A stretch of DNA of 25,097 nt from Planctomycetaceae bacterium (GTDB taxonomy: Bacteria; Planctomycetota; Planctomycetia; Pirellulales; Pirellulaceae), in NCBI GenBank assembly GCA_007695205.1, contig REEF01000537.1, forward strand, positions 1-25,097. Direction: 5' to 3'. The notes below the pieces were generated by a model. The model worked only from the letters and a program-made list of their open reading frames with translations, was not told where the DNA came from and did no database searches. Of the stretch, positions 13,418 through 22,216 are shown piece by piece. Made by a program: the position numbers and the translations under genes. Each line of letters starts with the position of its first letter. The first letter of the stretch is position 1.

Positions 13418-16231
13418 ATGAAGACCGACGAACTCCGCGAAAAATACCTCGCCTTCTTCCAATCCAAAGGACATCGTCGCCAGCCCAGCGATGTCTTGGT
13501 ACCGACTTGGGATCCTTCGGTCCTGTTCACGCCCGCCGGGATGAACCAGTTCAAGGACCATTTCCTGGGCAAGGTCAAACTGGAATTCACTCGGGCCACC
13601 ACGTGCCAGAAATGCTTGCGGACCGGCGATATCGAAAACGTGGGGCGGACTGCCTATCACCACACGTTTTTCGAGATGCTGGGGAACTTCAGCTTCGGGG
13701 ACTATTTCAAACGTGAAACCATCCTGTGGGCTTGGGAGTTCCTGACGGACAAACAATGGCTAGGCATCGATCCGGATCGTCTGACGGTCTCGGTGTATCT
13801 GAATGATGACCAGGCCGCCGAGATCTGGCAACGCGACGTCGGCCTGTTGCCGGAGCGGATCGAACGGATGGACGAATTCGATAACTTCTGGCCCGCCGGC
13901 GCGCCCAGCGAAGGACCCGACGGTGTGTGCGGTCCGTGCAGCGAGATCTTCTATCACGATGATTTCGGAGATTCGGTCGAGATCTGGAATCTGGTGTTCA
14001 CTCAGTTCCACCGAGTGGGCGATCCGCCGGACAATCTGCGGCCGCTGCCCAGCAAAAACATCGATACGGGGATGGGCCTGGAACGCGCCGCTGCTTGTTT
14101 GCAGGGAGTCCGGACGAATTATCATATCGATATCCTGCGACCGATCGTCGATGCCGCCGCCGAAGTCTGCGGGACGCAGTACGAATTCGGGTCGGATGCC
14201 GGTCGCCGTCTGCGAAGGATCACCGACCATATTCGAGCCTGTGCGATGGCCGTTCACGAAAACGTGTACCCGGGCCCGCAAAAGGAAAAATACGTGATCC
14301 GCCGCCTGTTGCGCCGCGCGGTGCTGGACGGGCACCACATGGGTTTGCGTGACCCGTTCCTGTATCAACTGGTGCCGGCCGTGGTCCAGGCGATGAAGAT
14401 ACCCTATCCCGAGCTGGAGGGTACGGTCGGGCGAGTGATGGAAGTGATCCGCAACGAAGAGGCGAACTTCTTCGGTACGATCGACGCCGGGCTGGCTCGT
14501 ATCGAGAAGATCTTCGACGAAATGAAATCTGCCAACCGCACCACCGTCGACGGCTCGGAAGCTGCCGACCTGTACCAGACCTACGGGGTACCGCCCGAGG
14601 TCTTCGAGACCTTAGCGGCCGAGAATAATCTGGCGTTCGATTGGGATGGGTACCGTCGAGCGATGACGGAGCACGGCCAGGCGTCGGGCAAGGTGGTGCA
14701 TACCGTCATGGGCGATCGCGGACCGATCGACGCGGTCAAGAAGGTCTTGCACGAAACCGAGTTTCTGGGCTACGACGCGATCGAGGCCCAGGCCGAACTG
14801 AGATTCATCGTGGCCCAGGGCCAGTTGTGCGATCATCTGGCCGAGCAAGGACACGACAAGGAGATCATCCTGATCTTGAACAGCTCGCCCTTTTACGGCG
14901 AATCTGGGGGGCAGGTCGGCGACAGCGGCGAGATTGTGGGCAGCGACTTCCGCTTTCTGGTCCGCGATACACAAAAGAACGGCTCTTTGCTGCTGCATCA
15001 CGGCCATCTGGTCGAAGGCGAACTCCGCACCGGTACGATCGTGACGGCTCGCGTCGATGCGTCGCGCCGCCAGGGCATCCGCCGCGCTCATTCCGCGACG
15101 CACATCCTGCATCATGCCCTGCAAAAAAACTTGGGCTCGCATGCCCAACAACAAGGCTCGAAGGTGGACCAGGACTGGTTGCGATTCGATTTCACGAACA
15201 TGGCGCCCGTTTCGACAGACCAACTGGCTGCGATCGAGCGGGACGTGAATACCAGGATCGTGGCGGCCGAGCCGATCGAGTGGCGGATCGTGCCACTGGC
15301 CGAAGCCCGTCAGGCGGGCGCGATGATGCTGTTCGGGGAAAAGTATCCGGATCCCGTTCGGATGGTGACGATGGGCGACTTTAGCCGCGAATTGTGCGGC
15401 GGTACCCACCTGGACAACACAAACGACGTCGGACCGCTGGAGATCGTCGGCGAAGAGGCCGTGGCGGCGGGCGTGCGACGGATCATCGCCCTGACCGGCG
15501 ATCGGGCTCAAGAGTACCTGGATCAGACGCGATCGGCACTGACCGAGGCGGCTCGGATCCTGGGTACCGGTCTGCGGGAGGTTCCCGAAGCCGCTTGCGC
15601 GCTGATCGCTTCCGTCCGGGATCTGCGCAAGCTGCTGGCCAGCGGCGGAGCACTGCCGGACGATGAGCCGCAGGCGCCGCCGTCGAGCCAAGACGCGGAG
15701 TTGAGCGCGGCGCAGATCAAAGCCGCGTTGCGCGAGGCGGCCCGAGCCTTGAACGTCGCGCCGTTCGATGTCCCGCAACGGTTGGCTGCGCTGAAAAACG
15801 AGGCTCAGGATCTGCGTCGGCAGATCGGCCAACTGGCTCAATCCGGCGATCTGACCGCCGACGGGTTGCTGGAGCGAGCGGAAACGATCGGCGAAACCAA
15901 AGTGATCGTCACCGAGACGCCGGGGATCAACCCGAACCTGATGCGTCAATGGATCGACCAGATCCGTAAGAAGTCCGATTCGACCGCCGTCTTGTTCGGC
16001 ACGGTGATGGGCGACGATAAAGTCACCCTGATCGCCGGCATCAGCCGTGACTTGGTCCAACGCGGGCTGCGAGCTGGCGATTGGGTCCGCGATGCGGCCC
16101 AAGTGGTCGGCGGGGGAGGTGGCGGGAAGCCCGATATGGCTCAGGCCGGCGGAAAACTGCCCGAAAAACTGCCCGAGGCGATCGAGTTGGCGAAGGCCAG
16201 AATCCGCGAACTGCTGACGGCCGTGGAATGA
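13418..16231 (+). CDS. alaS: Alanine-tRNA ligase
   Basis: Attaches alanine to tRNA-Ala in the cytoplasm and edits mischarged Ser/Gly. 937 residues, longer than the usual ~875. The class II catalytic core is at about 1-250 (VLFTPAGMNQFKDHFLG, FFEMLGNFSFGDYFK, NIDTGMGLERAAACLQG). The editing domain has the zinc-binding set His558, His562 (HSATHILHH), Cys660 and His664 (CGGTHLDNTND). The C-Ala/DHHA1 domain holds the glycine run VVGGGGGGKPDMAQAGG near residues 895-910. The extra length is mainly a linker after the editing domain at about 735-770, rich in Ala, Pro, Asp and Gln. ATG 13418 is the natural start (MKTDELREKYLAFFQSKGH). The leader carries the nested inverted repeat. Its stop overlaps the next gene's ATG by four bases (ATGA), so the two are probably co-translated. 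Confidence 0.97.
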   Translation: MKTDELREKYLAFFQSKGHRRQPSDVLVPTWDPSVLFTPAGMNQFKDHFLGKVKLEFTRATTCQKCLRTGDIENVGRTAYHHTFFEMLGNFSFGDYFKRETILWAWEFLTDKQWLGIDPDRLTVSVYLNDDQAAEIWQRDVGLLPERIERMDEFDNFWPAGAPSEGPDGVCGPCSEIFYHDDFGDSVEIWNLVFTQFHRVGDPPDNLRPLPSKNIDTGMGLERAAACLQGVRTNYHIDILRPIVDAAAEVCGTQYEFGSDAGRRLRRITDHIRACAMAVHENVYPGPQKEKYVIRRLLRRAVLDGHHMGLRDPFLYQLVPAVVQAMKIPYPELEGTVGRVMEVIRNEEANFFGTIDAGLARIEKIFDEMKSANRTTVDGSEAADLYQTYGVPPEVFETLAAENNLAFDWDGYRRAMTEHGQASGKVVHTVMGDRGPIDAVKKVLHETEFLGYDAIEAQAELRFIVAQGQLCDHLAEQGHDKEIILILNSSPFYGESGGQVGDSGEIVGSDFRFLVRDTQKNGSLLLHHGHLVEGELRTGTIVTARVDASRRQGIRRAHSATHILHHALQKNLGSHAQQQGSKVDQDWLRFDFTNMAPVSTDQLAAIERDVNTRIVAAEPIEWRIVPLAEARQAGAMMLFGEKYPDPVRMVTMGDFSRELCGGTHLDNTNDVGPLEIVGEEAVAAGVRRIIALTGDRAQEYLDQTRSALTEAARILGTGLREVPEAACALIASVRDLRKLLASGGALPDDEPQAPPSSQDAELSAAQIKAALREAARALNVAPFDVPQRLAALKNEAQDLRRQIGQLAQSGDLTADGLLERAETIGETKVIVTETPGINPNLMRQWIDQIRKKSDSTAVLFGTVMGDDKVTLIAGISRDLVQRGLRAGDWVRDAAQVVGGGGGGKPDMAQAGGKLPEKLPEAIELAKARIRELLTAVE

Positions 16232-16941
16232 ATACTGGAATGACCAAACCAAACAGCATGGCCGTGATACGAAATCTTCCGAAGTCCATGTTCAGCCCTC
16301 ACGCCTTGATCTTGGCCTCTTGTCTGGCGATCGTCGGTTGCTGGTCGGGCGGGTATCCGGAGAGTCGGTTTCGACCGATCGAGATCCCTGCCGATGCGCC
16401 CGCCGAACTGATGGAGAAATTCCAGCGCCTGAATTCGCCTCAAGCCCTGACGCGCGCCCATGCCGCTCGGCAACTGGGCAAAGTGTCGGAACCGCACCCG
16501 GCAGTCATCACGTGCTTATTGGCCGCTTTGAAGGACGAGAATATGATGGTGCGGATGGCGGCCGCCGAAGGGCTGGGCAACGCCGGCGACCCGCGGGCGA
16601 TCGAACCGTTGATCCAGCGGATGCGTGACCGGCAGGAGGACCGTGAAGTCCGGGCGCGGGCGGCCGAATCGCTGGGACAACTGCAGGCCGATCAGGCCGT
16701 GGATGTGTTGATCAAGGCGTTGAACGACAGTGTGTGGTATATCCGATTACACGCGGTGCAATCGCTGGCAGCCATCGGGGACCCGGCGGCCGTGCCGCAC
16801 CTGGAGATCGTGGCTCGTTACGATTCGGACTACTCGGTTCGTTCAGCGGCCGATCAAGCGCTGCAGGTTGTAAAGGTAGCGGATCAACAGAAGAACGAGG
16901 ATGACGAGGACGTTCACGACGGGGGTATCTCCGATTCGTAG
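16228..16941 (+). CDS. HEAT-repeat lipoprotein
   Basis: 237 residues from ATG 16228, which overlaps the alaS TGA as ATGA; ATG 16240, 16258 or 16288 are alternatives. The N-terminus carries a hydrophobic segment and a lipobox (CLAIVGC, Cys38), so it should be lipid-anchored. Residues about 60-215 contain four or so PBS-lyase-type HEAT repeats: ALTRAHAARQLGKVSE, MVRMAAAEGLGNAGDPRAIEP, VRARAAESLGQLQADQAVDV, IRLHAVQSLAAIGDPAAVPH and VRSAADQALQVV. The C-terminus is short and acidic. HEAT repeats form a protein-binding solenoid; no catalytic residues are expected. Association with alaS is probably positional rather than functional. It converges on the flavodoxin-like gene with 28 bases between stops. 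Confidence 0.85.
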   Translation: MNTGMTKPNSMAVIRNLPKSMFSPHALILASCLAIVGCWSGGYPESRFRPIEIPADAPAELMEKFQRLNSPQALTRAHAARQLGKVSEPHPAVITCLLAALKDENMMVRMAAAEGLGNAGDPRAIEPLIQRMRDRQEDREVRARAAESLGQLQADQAVDVLIKALNDSVWYIRLHAVQSLAAIGDPAAVPHLEIVARYDSDYSVRSAADQALQVVKVADQQKNEDDEDVHDGGISDS

Positions 16942-16969
16942 TCTTGATGGGAAGGTGCCGCGAACATGA

Positions 16970-17608
16970 TCACGGAGCATCCTTCATCTTGCGTGTCAAG
17001 CGTGCGATGCGTTCGCCCAAGCGTCGAGCCGCGTCGCGCTGGCCGTCGCTGACTCCCGGATCCAGCGGACCGGTCATCGCGGACGATCCCATCTCGCCCC
17101 ACTCGGTGCCTCGTTCGACCGATTCATACAGCGGACCGGCGACGATCATCCGATTGCTCAGCATGAACAACAACAGCGAGATGACCGTGTGTTCCTTGCC
17201 TCCGGTCTGGCCGCCCCCGGTCGCAAAAGCACCGCCCACCTTGTTCGTAAAATCGACTTTCCACTTCCAGTTCCAATCATCCATCGCCAGCTTCATCGTG
17301 CCGGGAATGCTGGCAAAGTACGTGGGGCACCCCAGGATCAGACCGTCCGCCGCCTGCAGATCTTCGCGGGTGCAATCCTCGACGCGTCGTAATCGAGCCG
17401 TCACACCGTCAACCCGCGCGACGCCCTCAGCAACCGCCTCGGCCATCTGCTGCGTGTTGCCCTGCAACGAGTAGTAGACGATCAACACTTGGGCCTGCGG
17501 AGCATCCGACGCCGCATTCGCAGACGGTTCCGCCGCCGCGATCAGCGTCGTCCAACCCATCAAGCACAGCAGAATCCATCCGCTCCAATGCCCCCGGCCA
17601 ATTTTCAT
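16970..17608 (-). CDS. Exported flavodoxin / NAD(P)H quinone oxidoreductase-like protein
   Basis: 212 residues from ATG 17606-17608, preceded by GGGGAG; the longer frame would need a TTG overlapping the phosphatase stop. Residues 1-26 form a Sec-type signal peptide ending in LIAAAEP. The mature part is a flavodoxin-like fold of the WrbA type: VLIVYYSLQGNTQQMAEAVAEG holds the FMN phosphate-binding SxxGNT loop, then GLILGCPTYFASIPGTMKLAMDDW, and GGAFATGGGQTGGKE contains the second FMN loop. Family members reduce quinones or serve as electron carriers in the cytoplasm, so an exported one is unusual. There is no twin-arginine motif, so folding and FMN loading would have to happen outside the membrane. 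It is preceded by the GAF-PP2C gene with 32 bases between them, probably one operon. Confidence 0.85.
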   Translation of the reverse strand: MKIGRGHWSGWILLCLMGWTTLIAAAEPSANAASDAPQAQVLIVYYSLQGNTQQMAEAVAEGVARVDGVTARLRRVEDCTREDLQAADGLILGCPTYFASIPGTMKLAMDDWNWKWKVDFTNKVGGAFATGGGQTGGKEHTVISLLLFMLSNRMIVAGPLYESVERGTEWGEMGSSAMTGPLDPGVSDGQRDAARRLGERIARLTRKMKDAP

Positions 17609-17640
17609 CGTAACATGGCTCCCCAAAAATAACTCACAGC

Positions 17641-19140
17641 TCAAACCATTGTTCGCTTGATCACCAACAGCGTCCGGTCTTCGACGACCCCCTCGCGGCA
17701 GTGCTGGTCAGCGAACGCTTCGATCCGATCGACCAGATCGTCGGCCGACAAGGCATGGTGGCGTTGCACCAAACGCCACAGCAGTTTCGCTTTGCCCGCC
17801 TTTAACGACCGCTTGTAACCCTGGCTGAAAACGATCAACGAATCGCCCACCTGAAGCTGTTCCCTTTGAAGTGGATACGCCGTGTCGGGCTGCATGCCAA
17901 GCGGCGAATCGTCGACGGTCGCCAACGGCCGAGCCTGCTGACCGACAATCGAGGCGTCGATATGCCCTGCGGCCGTACATTCAAACCGCCCCGATTCCGG
18001 CTGGATCTTCGCGTAAAATAGTGATGCGAATTGGTCACCCGCAGATGCCGACCAAAGACTTTCGTTGGTTCGTTCAACCAACTGTTGCGCGGAGTGGAGA
18101 TAGTTGGCGTGAGCTTTGACCGTCGAGTGCAACGCCGCAGCCGTCAATCCCGCTTCGACCAGTCTGCCCTGCGCATCACCGACGACGATGCCCAACGCGC
18201 CATCGGGCAGCACGAACCAGTCGTGAAAGTCGCCTCCCAAGTAGTCGCCTTGAATCGTCTTGCCCGTGATTTCCCAACCGTGCAACAGGGGCTTGATCCG
18301 AGGCAGTCGATGGTCCTGCCAGCGGGACGCATGACGCAATTGCCGCTTGATCGAGCGGATGTCCATCGCTTGCTGCAACAACATCTCACGTTCCAGATCG
18401 GCCGCAAGCCGACCCGATACGATCTCCAATAGATTCGACTCGTCCTGCGAAAACATACGAGGTCGATCGCAGAACATCCAAAGCGTGCCCAGCAGGGTGG
18501 TTGGCGTCGAAATCGGAACGCAAATGGCCGAACGAAACTCCTCCGGCACGCTCCAATCGGACAGCAACAACGTGTCCTCCAGGATCACGGCATGACCGAC
18601 CAACGCTTCCAAATCCACCACCGCACCTCGCAAAGCACGAGGTGGATCCAAGAACCGACTCCTCGGAAGCCCCCAGCAGGATCGCAACTTCAAATGCCTG
18701 CTGGTCTCGTCCAGCAAGTACATGGCAACGGCCTGGCAGCCGATCGCTTGAGCGCCGGCTTTCAAGACGGTCTCCAATCGCACCGCCAGATGACTCTGCT
18801 CGTCCGGATGGACGGTTACCGGAACCCCGGCCGCTAACTCCGCCTCGCGATGCCACAACGCCGTCCGCGTGTGCTCAAGATGCTGGAGAATCTGCCCGAT
18901 CGACGCGGCCAGCTCTTTCCACTCGCCCGCCGATGACTCCGTCGCCAACCCCGATGGATTCGGATCGGAACCCAACGGCAGACCGGTCGCCTGGCGAAAC
19001 GCATCGCGCAGACGGGACAAACCTGGAATCTCCTCCTGCCGCGGCGTCACCGACGCGGGTTTCTCCACATGTAGTTTTAAGTAACTTGGTAATTTGGGGG
19101 CCACAATGGTCACCTCGCACAAATCGTTCGGGACCAACAT
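17641..19140 (-). CDS. GAF domain-containing PP2C (SpoIIE/RsbU-type) protein phosphatase
   Basis: 499 residues from ATG 19138-19140; the frame is open to a TTG at 19182 but neither start has a clear ribosome site. Residues about 1-95 are unassigned. A GAF domain lies at about 110-260 (AGAQAIGCQAVAMYLLDE, SAICVPISTPTTLLGTLWMF). A coiled segment links it to the PP2C domain at about 285-495, with metal-binding aspartates in GDYLGGDFHDWF and VGDAQGRLVEAG and a C-terminal VDDSPLGM. Such proteins dephosphorylate anti-sigma-antagonist proteins or response regulators in partner-switching pathways, with the GAF domain sensing a small molecule or redox state. No STAS or HPK-like kinase gene is adjacent, so its target is elsewhere. 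No membrane segment, so it is cytoplasmic. Confidence 0.87.
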   Translation of the reverse strand: MLVPNDLCEVTIVAPKLPSYLKLHVEKPASVTPRQEEIPGLSRLRDAFRQATGLPLGSDPNPSGLATESSAGEWKELAASIGQILQHLEHTRTALWHREAELAAGVPVTVHPDEQSHLAVRLETVLKAGAQAIGCQAVAMYLLDETSRHLKLRSCWGLPRSRFLDPPRALRGAVVDLEALVGHAVILEDTLLLSDWSVPEEFRSAICVPISTPTTLLGTLWMFCDRPRMFSQDESNLLEIVSGRLAADLEREMLLQQAMDIRSIKRQLRHASRWQDHRLPRIKPLLHGWEITGKTIQGDYLGGDFHDWFVLPDGALGIVVGDAQGRLVEAGLTAAALHSTVKAHANYLHSAQQLVERTNESLWSASAGDQFASLFYAKIQPESGRFECTAAGHIDASIVGQQARPLATVDDSPLGMQPDTAYPLQREQLQVGDSLIVFSQGYKRSLKAGKAKLLWRLVQRHHALSADDLVDRIEAFADQHCREGVVEDRTLLVIKRTMV

Positions 19141-19342
19141 CAAATGGTTGTCGGGACGATCAAACGCCCCAACCAAAAACAACCACTCAATCTTTTCAAA
19201 TCCCTTGAATTCCCTGATATCCCTAAGCAGCGCAAAGTAACATCGGAAGGGTAATGCGGTGCAATCGAGCTATTTTGGTTAATCGTCACGGTCTCACGCG
19301 AGGCATGGCCCGTGCGGTCATCGCAATCGTTACCACCGGACC
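19141..19342. other. Intergenic region upstream of the phosphatase
   Basis: About 200 bases that should contain the promoter of the phosphatase operon on the minus strand. No gene, palindrome or RNA is visible; the plus-strand end runs into the antitoxin remnant. Confidence 0.4.
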
Positions 19343-19447
19343 GCAGAGAGTGTTTCGGGCTTGGCGGGAACTTACCGTGACGATCCAACCCTGCGAGAAA
19401 TCTGTGACGAGGCCTATCGTCTGCGCGACTCGGAACGTGAACCATGA
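19343..19447 (+). pseudogene. C-terminal remnant of a VapB-like antitoxin
   Basis: The frame ending at TGA 19445-19447 reads AESVSGLAGTYRDDPTLRE then a helical tail ending RLRDSEREP. This GLAGTYRDDP pattern is typical of the end of antitoxins paired with PIN toxins. The stop overlaps the toxin ATG as ATGA, which is the normal coupling. The same frame further upstream (Arg/His-rich) does not look like protein and has no start codon, so the N-terminal DNA-binding part is missing. Confidence 0.5.
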
Positions 19448-19728
19448 TCGCTTTTGACACCGATGTCTTTACCGAAATCCTGGCTGGCAACCCGAGTTAT
19501 TCGCAGCGTGCCGGGGCGATTCCGCGCGAGGAGCAATCGGTTGCCATCGTTGTGATCGAAGAGATTCTTCGCGGTCGCCTGAATGCGATACGACGTGCCG
19601 AAGCGGGCAAGTCTCCGCTGACAATCGAGCAGGCTAATGGATCGTTGTCGCAGTCGATTCGCGATTTCCAACGCGTGCGGGTACTTCAGCACTCGGCCAT
19701 TGCTGAAGCACAGTTCCGTCATCATTAG
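19444..19728 (+). pseudogene. Truncated PIN domain (VapC-like) toxin
   Basis: 94 residues beginning MIAFDTDVFTEILAG. PIN nuclease residues Asp5 (or Asp7) and Glu39/Glu40 (VAIVVIEEILRGRL) are present, followed by the usual helical part to RDFQRVRVLQHSAIAEAQF. Complete VapC proteins run to about 130-150 residues and supply one or two more aspartates in the last third; these are absent here because the frame ends at HH-stop. An RNase activity is therefore unlikely. The break, near 19715-19735, coincides with the end of an unrelated coding fragment on the other strand, so this looks like a recombination junction and not a point mutation. Confidence 0.65.
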
Positions 19729-19906
19729 CCGCGGGGGTCAAACCAAGCTGGTCCATCATCGAATCGAGCGAAACCTGCCATCGTCTGGCAAGTTCGACCG
19801 CAGCCTCCATTCTTCGAGCGTGATTGGCCTCGATTTCGTCGTACAGCTCCACCATTTCTGCCTGCTGACTGGGATCCAGGCTGTCTGTTCTGCGGAGCCG
19901 ATCCAA
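19634..19906 (-). pseudogene. Remnant of a small helical protein, antisense to the toxin end
   Basis: An open frame from TTG 19904-19906 reading MDRLRRTDSLDPSQQAEMVEL, then DEIEANHARRMEAAVELARRW and SLDSMMDQLGLTP. These ~60 residues look like real protein, helical and charged, of a kind seen beside toxin genes. The rest of the frame, from about 19728 down to 19634, is merely antisense to the PIN gene and is probably not native. An in-frame TAG lies three codons upstream of the TTG, so an original longer protein has been interrupted. I cannot name a family with confidence. Confidence 0.4.
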
Positions 19907-19912
19907 TTCACG

Positions 19913-20062
19913 CTATCTTTCCCGGACGCCAGGACGCGGTACTTCCATGGCCTGTTTCAGCCACCTTGTCTCTTCCTCAGAAAGACCGCGGTCGCCGCGA
20001 TCTCGAACGCGCTCATCGGCAGCAATCTCTGGAACGTCTTCTGGATCGATGCCACTCCATCG
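19913..20062 (-). pseudogene. Fragment of an unrecognised protein
   Basis: A frame between TGA and TAG 19913-19915 reads GIDPEDVPEIAADERV, then DRGDRGLSEEETRWLKQAME. It looks coding (acidic and basic, helical) but has no start codon, and it is in the same frame as the helical remnant just downstream on the minus strand, separated only by the TAG. The two may have been one gene. Confidence 0.3.
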
Positions 20063-20138
20063 TCAAAGCGCCGTCGGGTTCAGCACCGATGGATGGGGCG
20101 GGAAAATCCCGCGGCAGCGACTCGAGAAAACGCCGTTC
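20013..20138 (-). pseudogene. Fragment with a PxPDG...EW motif
   Basis: A short frame between two TGA codons reads FLESLPRDFPAPSIGAEPDG then ALTMEWHRSRRR. The 'LP..xPxPxI...PDG.l..EW' pattern recalls a small hypothetical protein family found in plancto- and proteobacterial genomes, usually near mobile or toxin-related genes. No start codon is present, and the end is out of frame, so it is a decayed piece immediately downstream of the sulfatase stop. Confidence 0.35.
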
Positions 20139-20146
20139 TCACTTCA

Positions 20147-22015
20147 TCAATCTCGACCGGAAATGCTCTGGATCAAGCGGGGGACGTACGAGTTGTAACG
20201 TCCGTCGGGGGACGGGCCTTTGGGTGACAGATCGCCGACCATGGCGTGCAGCGGGGATGCATGGTCACCCAACGCTTCGATCACGCCCAGAGCGAACATC
20301 GAAACCAACACGCCGTTGGTCTCCGGCGGGGCCAGATCGCTCAGCGTGTTCAGCGCGGCGGTGCGATCCTCGTCAGCACCATGCTCGGCCAACGCGTGGG
20401 CTGCGACGATTCGGACATAAGGTGCGGGATCCTGCAAGGCGTCGAGCAGAACGCGACGGTTGTCGACGACCGCTTGGCGGCCGCGCATCAGGTAGCCCAG
20501 TGCGGCCCAATATCGCACGGCGCTGTCCGGATCAGCCAGCCGCGTCTCCAGCTCGGGCAGCGCGGCGGGGTCCAGGTTCGAAGCCAGCTCGGCCGCCGCC
20601 AGGATGCGTTCCAGGGGATAACGAGCTTCGTCTCGAGCCAGTTCGTAAGGCGTGCTGCCCTCGGACCGCGTATGGATCTCGCCTTCGGGCAGGAAGGTCA
20701 CGTCGCGGATCGCCAGCACGTGCGCGCGCTGCGCTTGACGTAACCGGCGCAACACCTCTTGATGCTCGGGACAATCGGCCAGATTCCGGACCTCGTCCGG
20801 ATCGTTCTGCAGATCGTAAAGTTCCTCCGGCGATTTGGGGACTCGCCAAAAAATCGACTGGGCGTCGTTGGTCCGACCTTCGTCGAACCACTCGCGCCAG
20901 ATACGGGTCGTCGGTGTCTGGAACTGGTACGCGACCCGCTGCGCCTGCGAGACGTGGGGAAAGTAGTTTCGCAGATAGATGTAGCGACCATCGGTGACCG
21001 AGCGGACCAAATCGTACCGTTCGTCCATCCGTCCACGCTCGCCAAACATAAATTCAGGAGGCTCGGTCTGGAAAGGGCCGGCAAAGGCATGTCCCTGCAT
21101 CCAGTCAGGCGGCTCGATGCCCGCCAGGCTCAGCAGCGTCGGGGCCAGGTCGACGAAGTTCACCATCCGATCGGATCGGCCGCCCGGCTGGTATTCTTCG
21201 GGCGCCAGATGCCGCCACTTTTCCGGAAAATAGACGATCATCGGCACATGCAGCCCCGAGTTCGACGGCCAGCGTTTACTGCGAGGCATGCCGCTGCCGT
21301 GATCGGCGTAGTAGAACACGATCGTGTCGTCCGCCAAACCGTCTTCGACCAGTTCCCGTAATCGTGCGCCCGCATCGGCATCCGTTTCGGTGACCTTGTC
21401 GTAATGCTGCGCCCAGTCCTGACGCACCTCGGGCGTGTCCGGATGATAGGCGGGAACGCGAACACGGGCTGGGTCGGTGATCGCCTTGTGCGGCCGCGTG
21501 CGGATCTGGCTCTCGTGGCTCCTGGTCGAATTAAAGATGGCGAAGAACGGTTGCCCTTCCTGGCGATTGCGCCAGTGGGCTTTCCGCGACGATTCGTCCC
21601 ACAGCCCGCGTGGCTGGCGGCAGTTGTAATCTTCCTTGCTGTTGTTCGTGCAATAGTAGCCGGCCTGGCGGAGGAATTCCGGATACAGCTTCATCTGCTC
21701 TGGTACGGGAACCATCGAGCGCATGTGCAGGCCGCCGCTGCTGGACGGATACACGCCCAGGATGATGGCGGTGCGAGCCGGCGCACAAACCGGTACGCAC
21801 GACCAGGCTCGGGTAAACAGCAAACCTCGAGCGGCCAGTTCGTCCATGTGGGGCGTATTGGCCAGCGGATCGCCGTAACAACCCATCTCGGGGCCGTGAT
21901 CCTCGCTGGTCAACCAAAGGATATTCGGCAGTTCCGCACCGGCGACTGCCGCCGCCCCGAAACCACTGCACATCACGCACACCAGCCCCAATATGTTCAC
22001 GATCCGAACCATCAT
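20147..22015 (-). CDS. Secreted sulfatase with C-terminal HEAT repeats
   Basis: 622 residues from ATG 22013-22015, chosen because GAAGGA sits upstream; longer ATG starts lack a site. Residues 1-27 are a signal peptide (ILGLVCVMCSGFGAAAVAGAE). The alkaline-phosphatase-fold sulfatase domain starts NILWLTSEDHGPEMGCYGD, with metal-binding Glu/Asp in SEDHG. The formylglycine Cys77 lies in VCAPARTAIILG (CxPxR). Further metal ligands are in YADHGSGMPRSKRW. The SEDxGP start resembles heparan N-sulfatase-like (sulfamidase) members, but the substrate is not certain. Residues about 485-590 are HEAT-like repeats (PLERILAAAELASNLDPAALPEL split, AVRYWAALGYLMRG, YVRIVAAHALAEHG), an addition seen in some planctomycete sulfatases and possibly for protein contact. 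A sulfatase-maturing enzyme must be encoded elsewhere. It follows the glycoside hydrolase on the same strand after 201 bases. Confidence 0.92.
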   Translation of the reverse strand: MMVRIVNILGLVCVMCSGFGAAAVAGAELPNILWLTSEDHGPEMGCYGDPLANTPHMDELAARGLLFTRAWSCVPVCAPARTAIILGVYPSSSGGLHMRSMVPVPEQMKLYPEFLRQAGYYCTNNSKEDYNCRQPRGLWDESSRKAHWRNRQEGQPFFAIFNSTRSHESQIRTRPHKAITDPARVRVPAYHPDTPEVRQDWAQHYDKVTETDADAGARLRELVEDGLADDTIVFYYADHGSGMPRSKRWPSNSGLHVPMIVYFPEKWRHLAPEEYQPGGRSDRMVNFVDLAPTLLSLAGIEPPDWMQGHAFAGPFQTEPPEFMFGERGRMDERYDLVRSVTDGRYIYLRNYFPHVSQAQRVAYQFQTPTTRIWREWFDEGRTNDAQSIFWRVPKSPEELYDLQNDPDEVRNLADCPEHQEVLRRLRQAQRAHVLAIRDVTFLPEGEIHTRSEGSTPYELARDEARYPLERILAAAELASNLDPAALPELETRLADPDSAVRYWAALGYLMRGRQAVVDNRRVLLDALQDPAPYVRIVAAHALAEHGADEDRTAALNTLSDLAPPETNGVLVSMFALGVIEALGDHASPLHAMVGDLSPKGPSPDGRYNSYVPRLIQSISGRD

Positions 22016-22022
22016 GTCTTCT

Positions 22023-22028
22023 TCCTTC
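22023..22028 (-). promoter_or_regulatory. Ribosome binding site fixing the sulfatase start
   Basis: GAAGGA on the minus strand, seven bases before ATG 22013-22015; the same stretch would lie inside the gene if the upstream ATG at 22030 were used. Confidence 0.6.
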
Positions 22029-22216
22029 ATTGCAAACCAACCAGTCGACCTCCAAGGACACGCGCCCCAAGGCGTCCAAAGCACTGTTATGCAAGAATAC
22101 GCCTTTCGAGATGTGCGTGTACGTTCAACGCATCGACTCTAAGGTAATTTCTTGGGGACTCGGTGTCCAGCATAGAATTGGGGTCTGGTCTTGGTTGCTA
22201 TCATCAGCCGCACGTT

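Noticed and set aside
14612..16252. 546-codon minus-strand open frame inside alaS
   Set aside because: Shadow frame caused by high GC at third positions; alaS motifs on the other strand are decisive.
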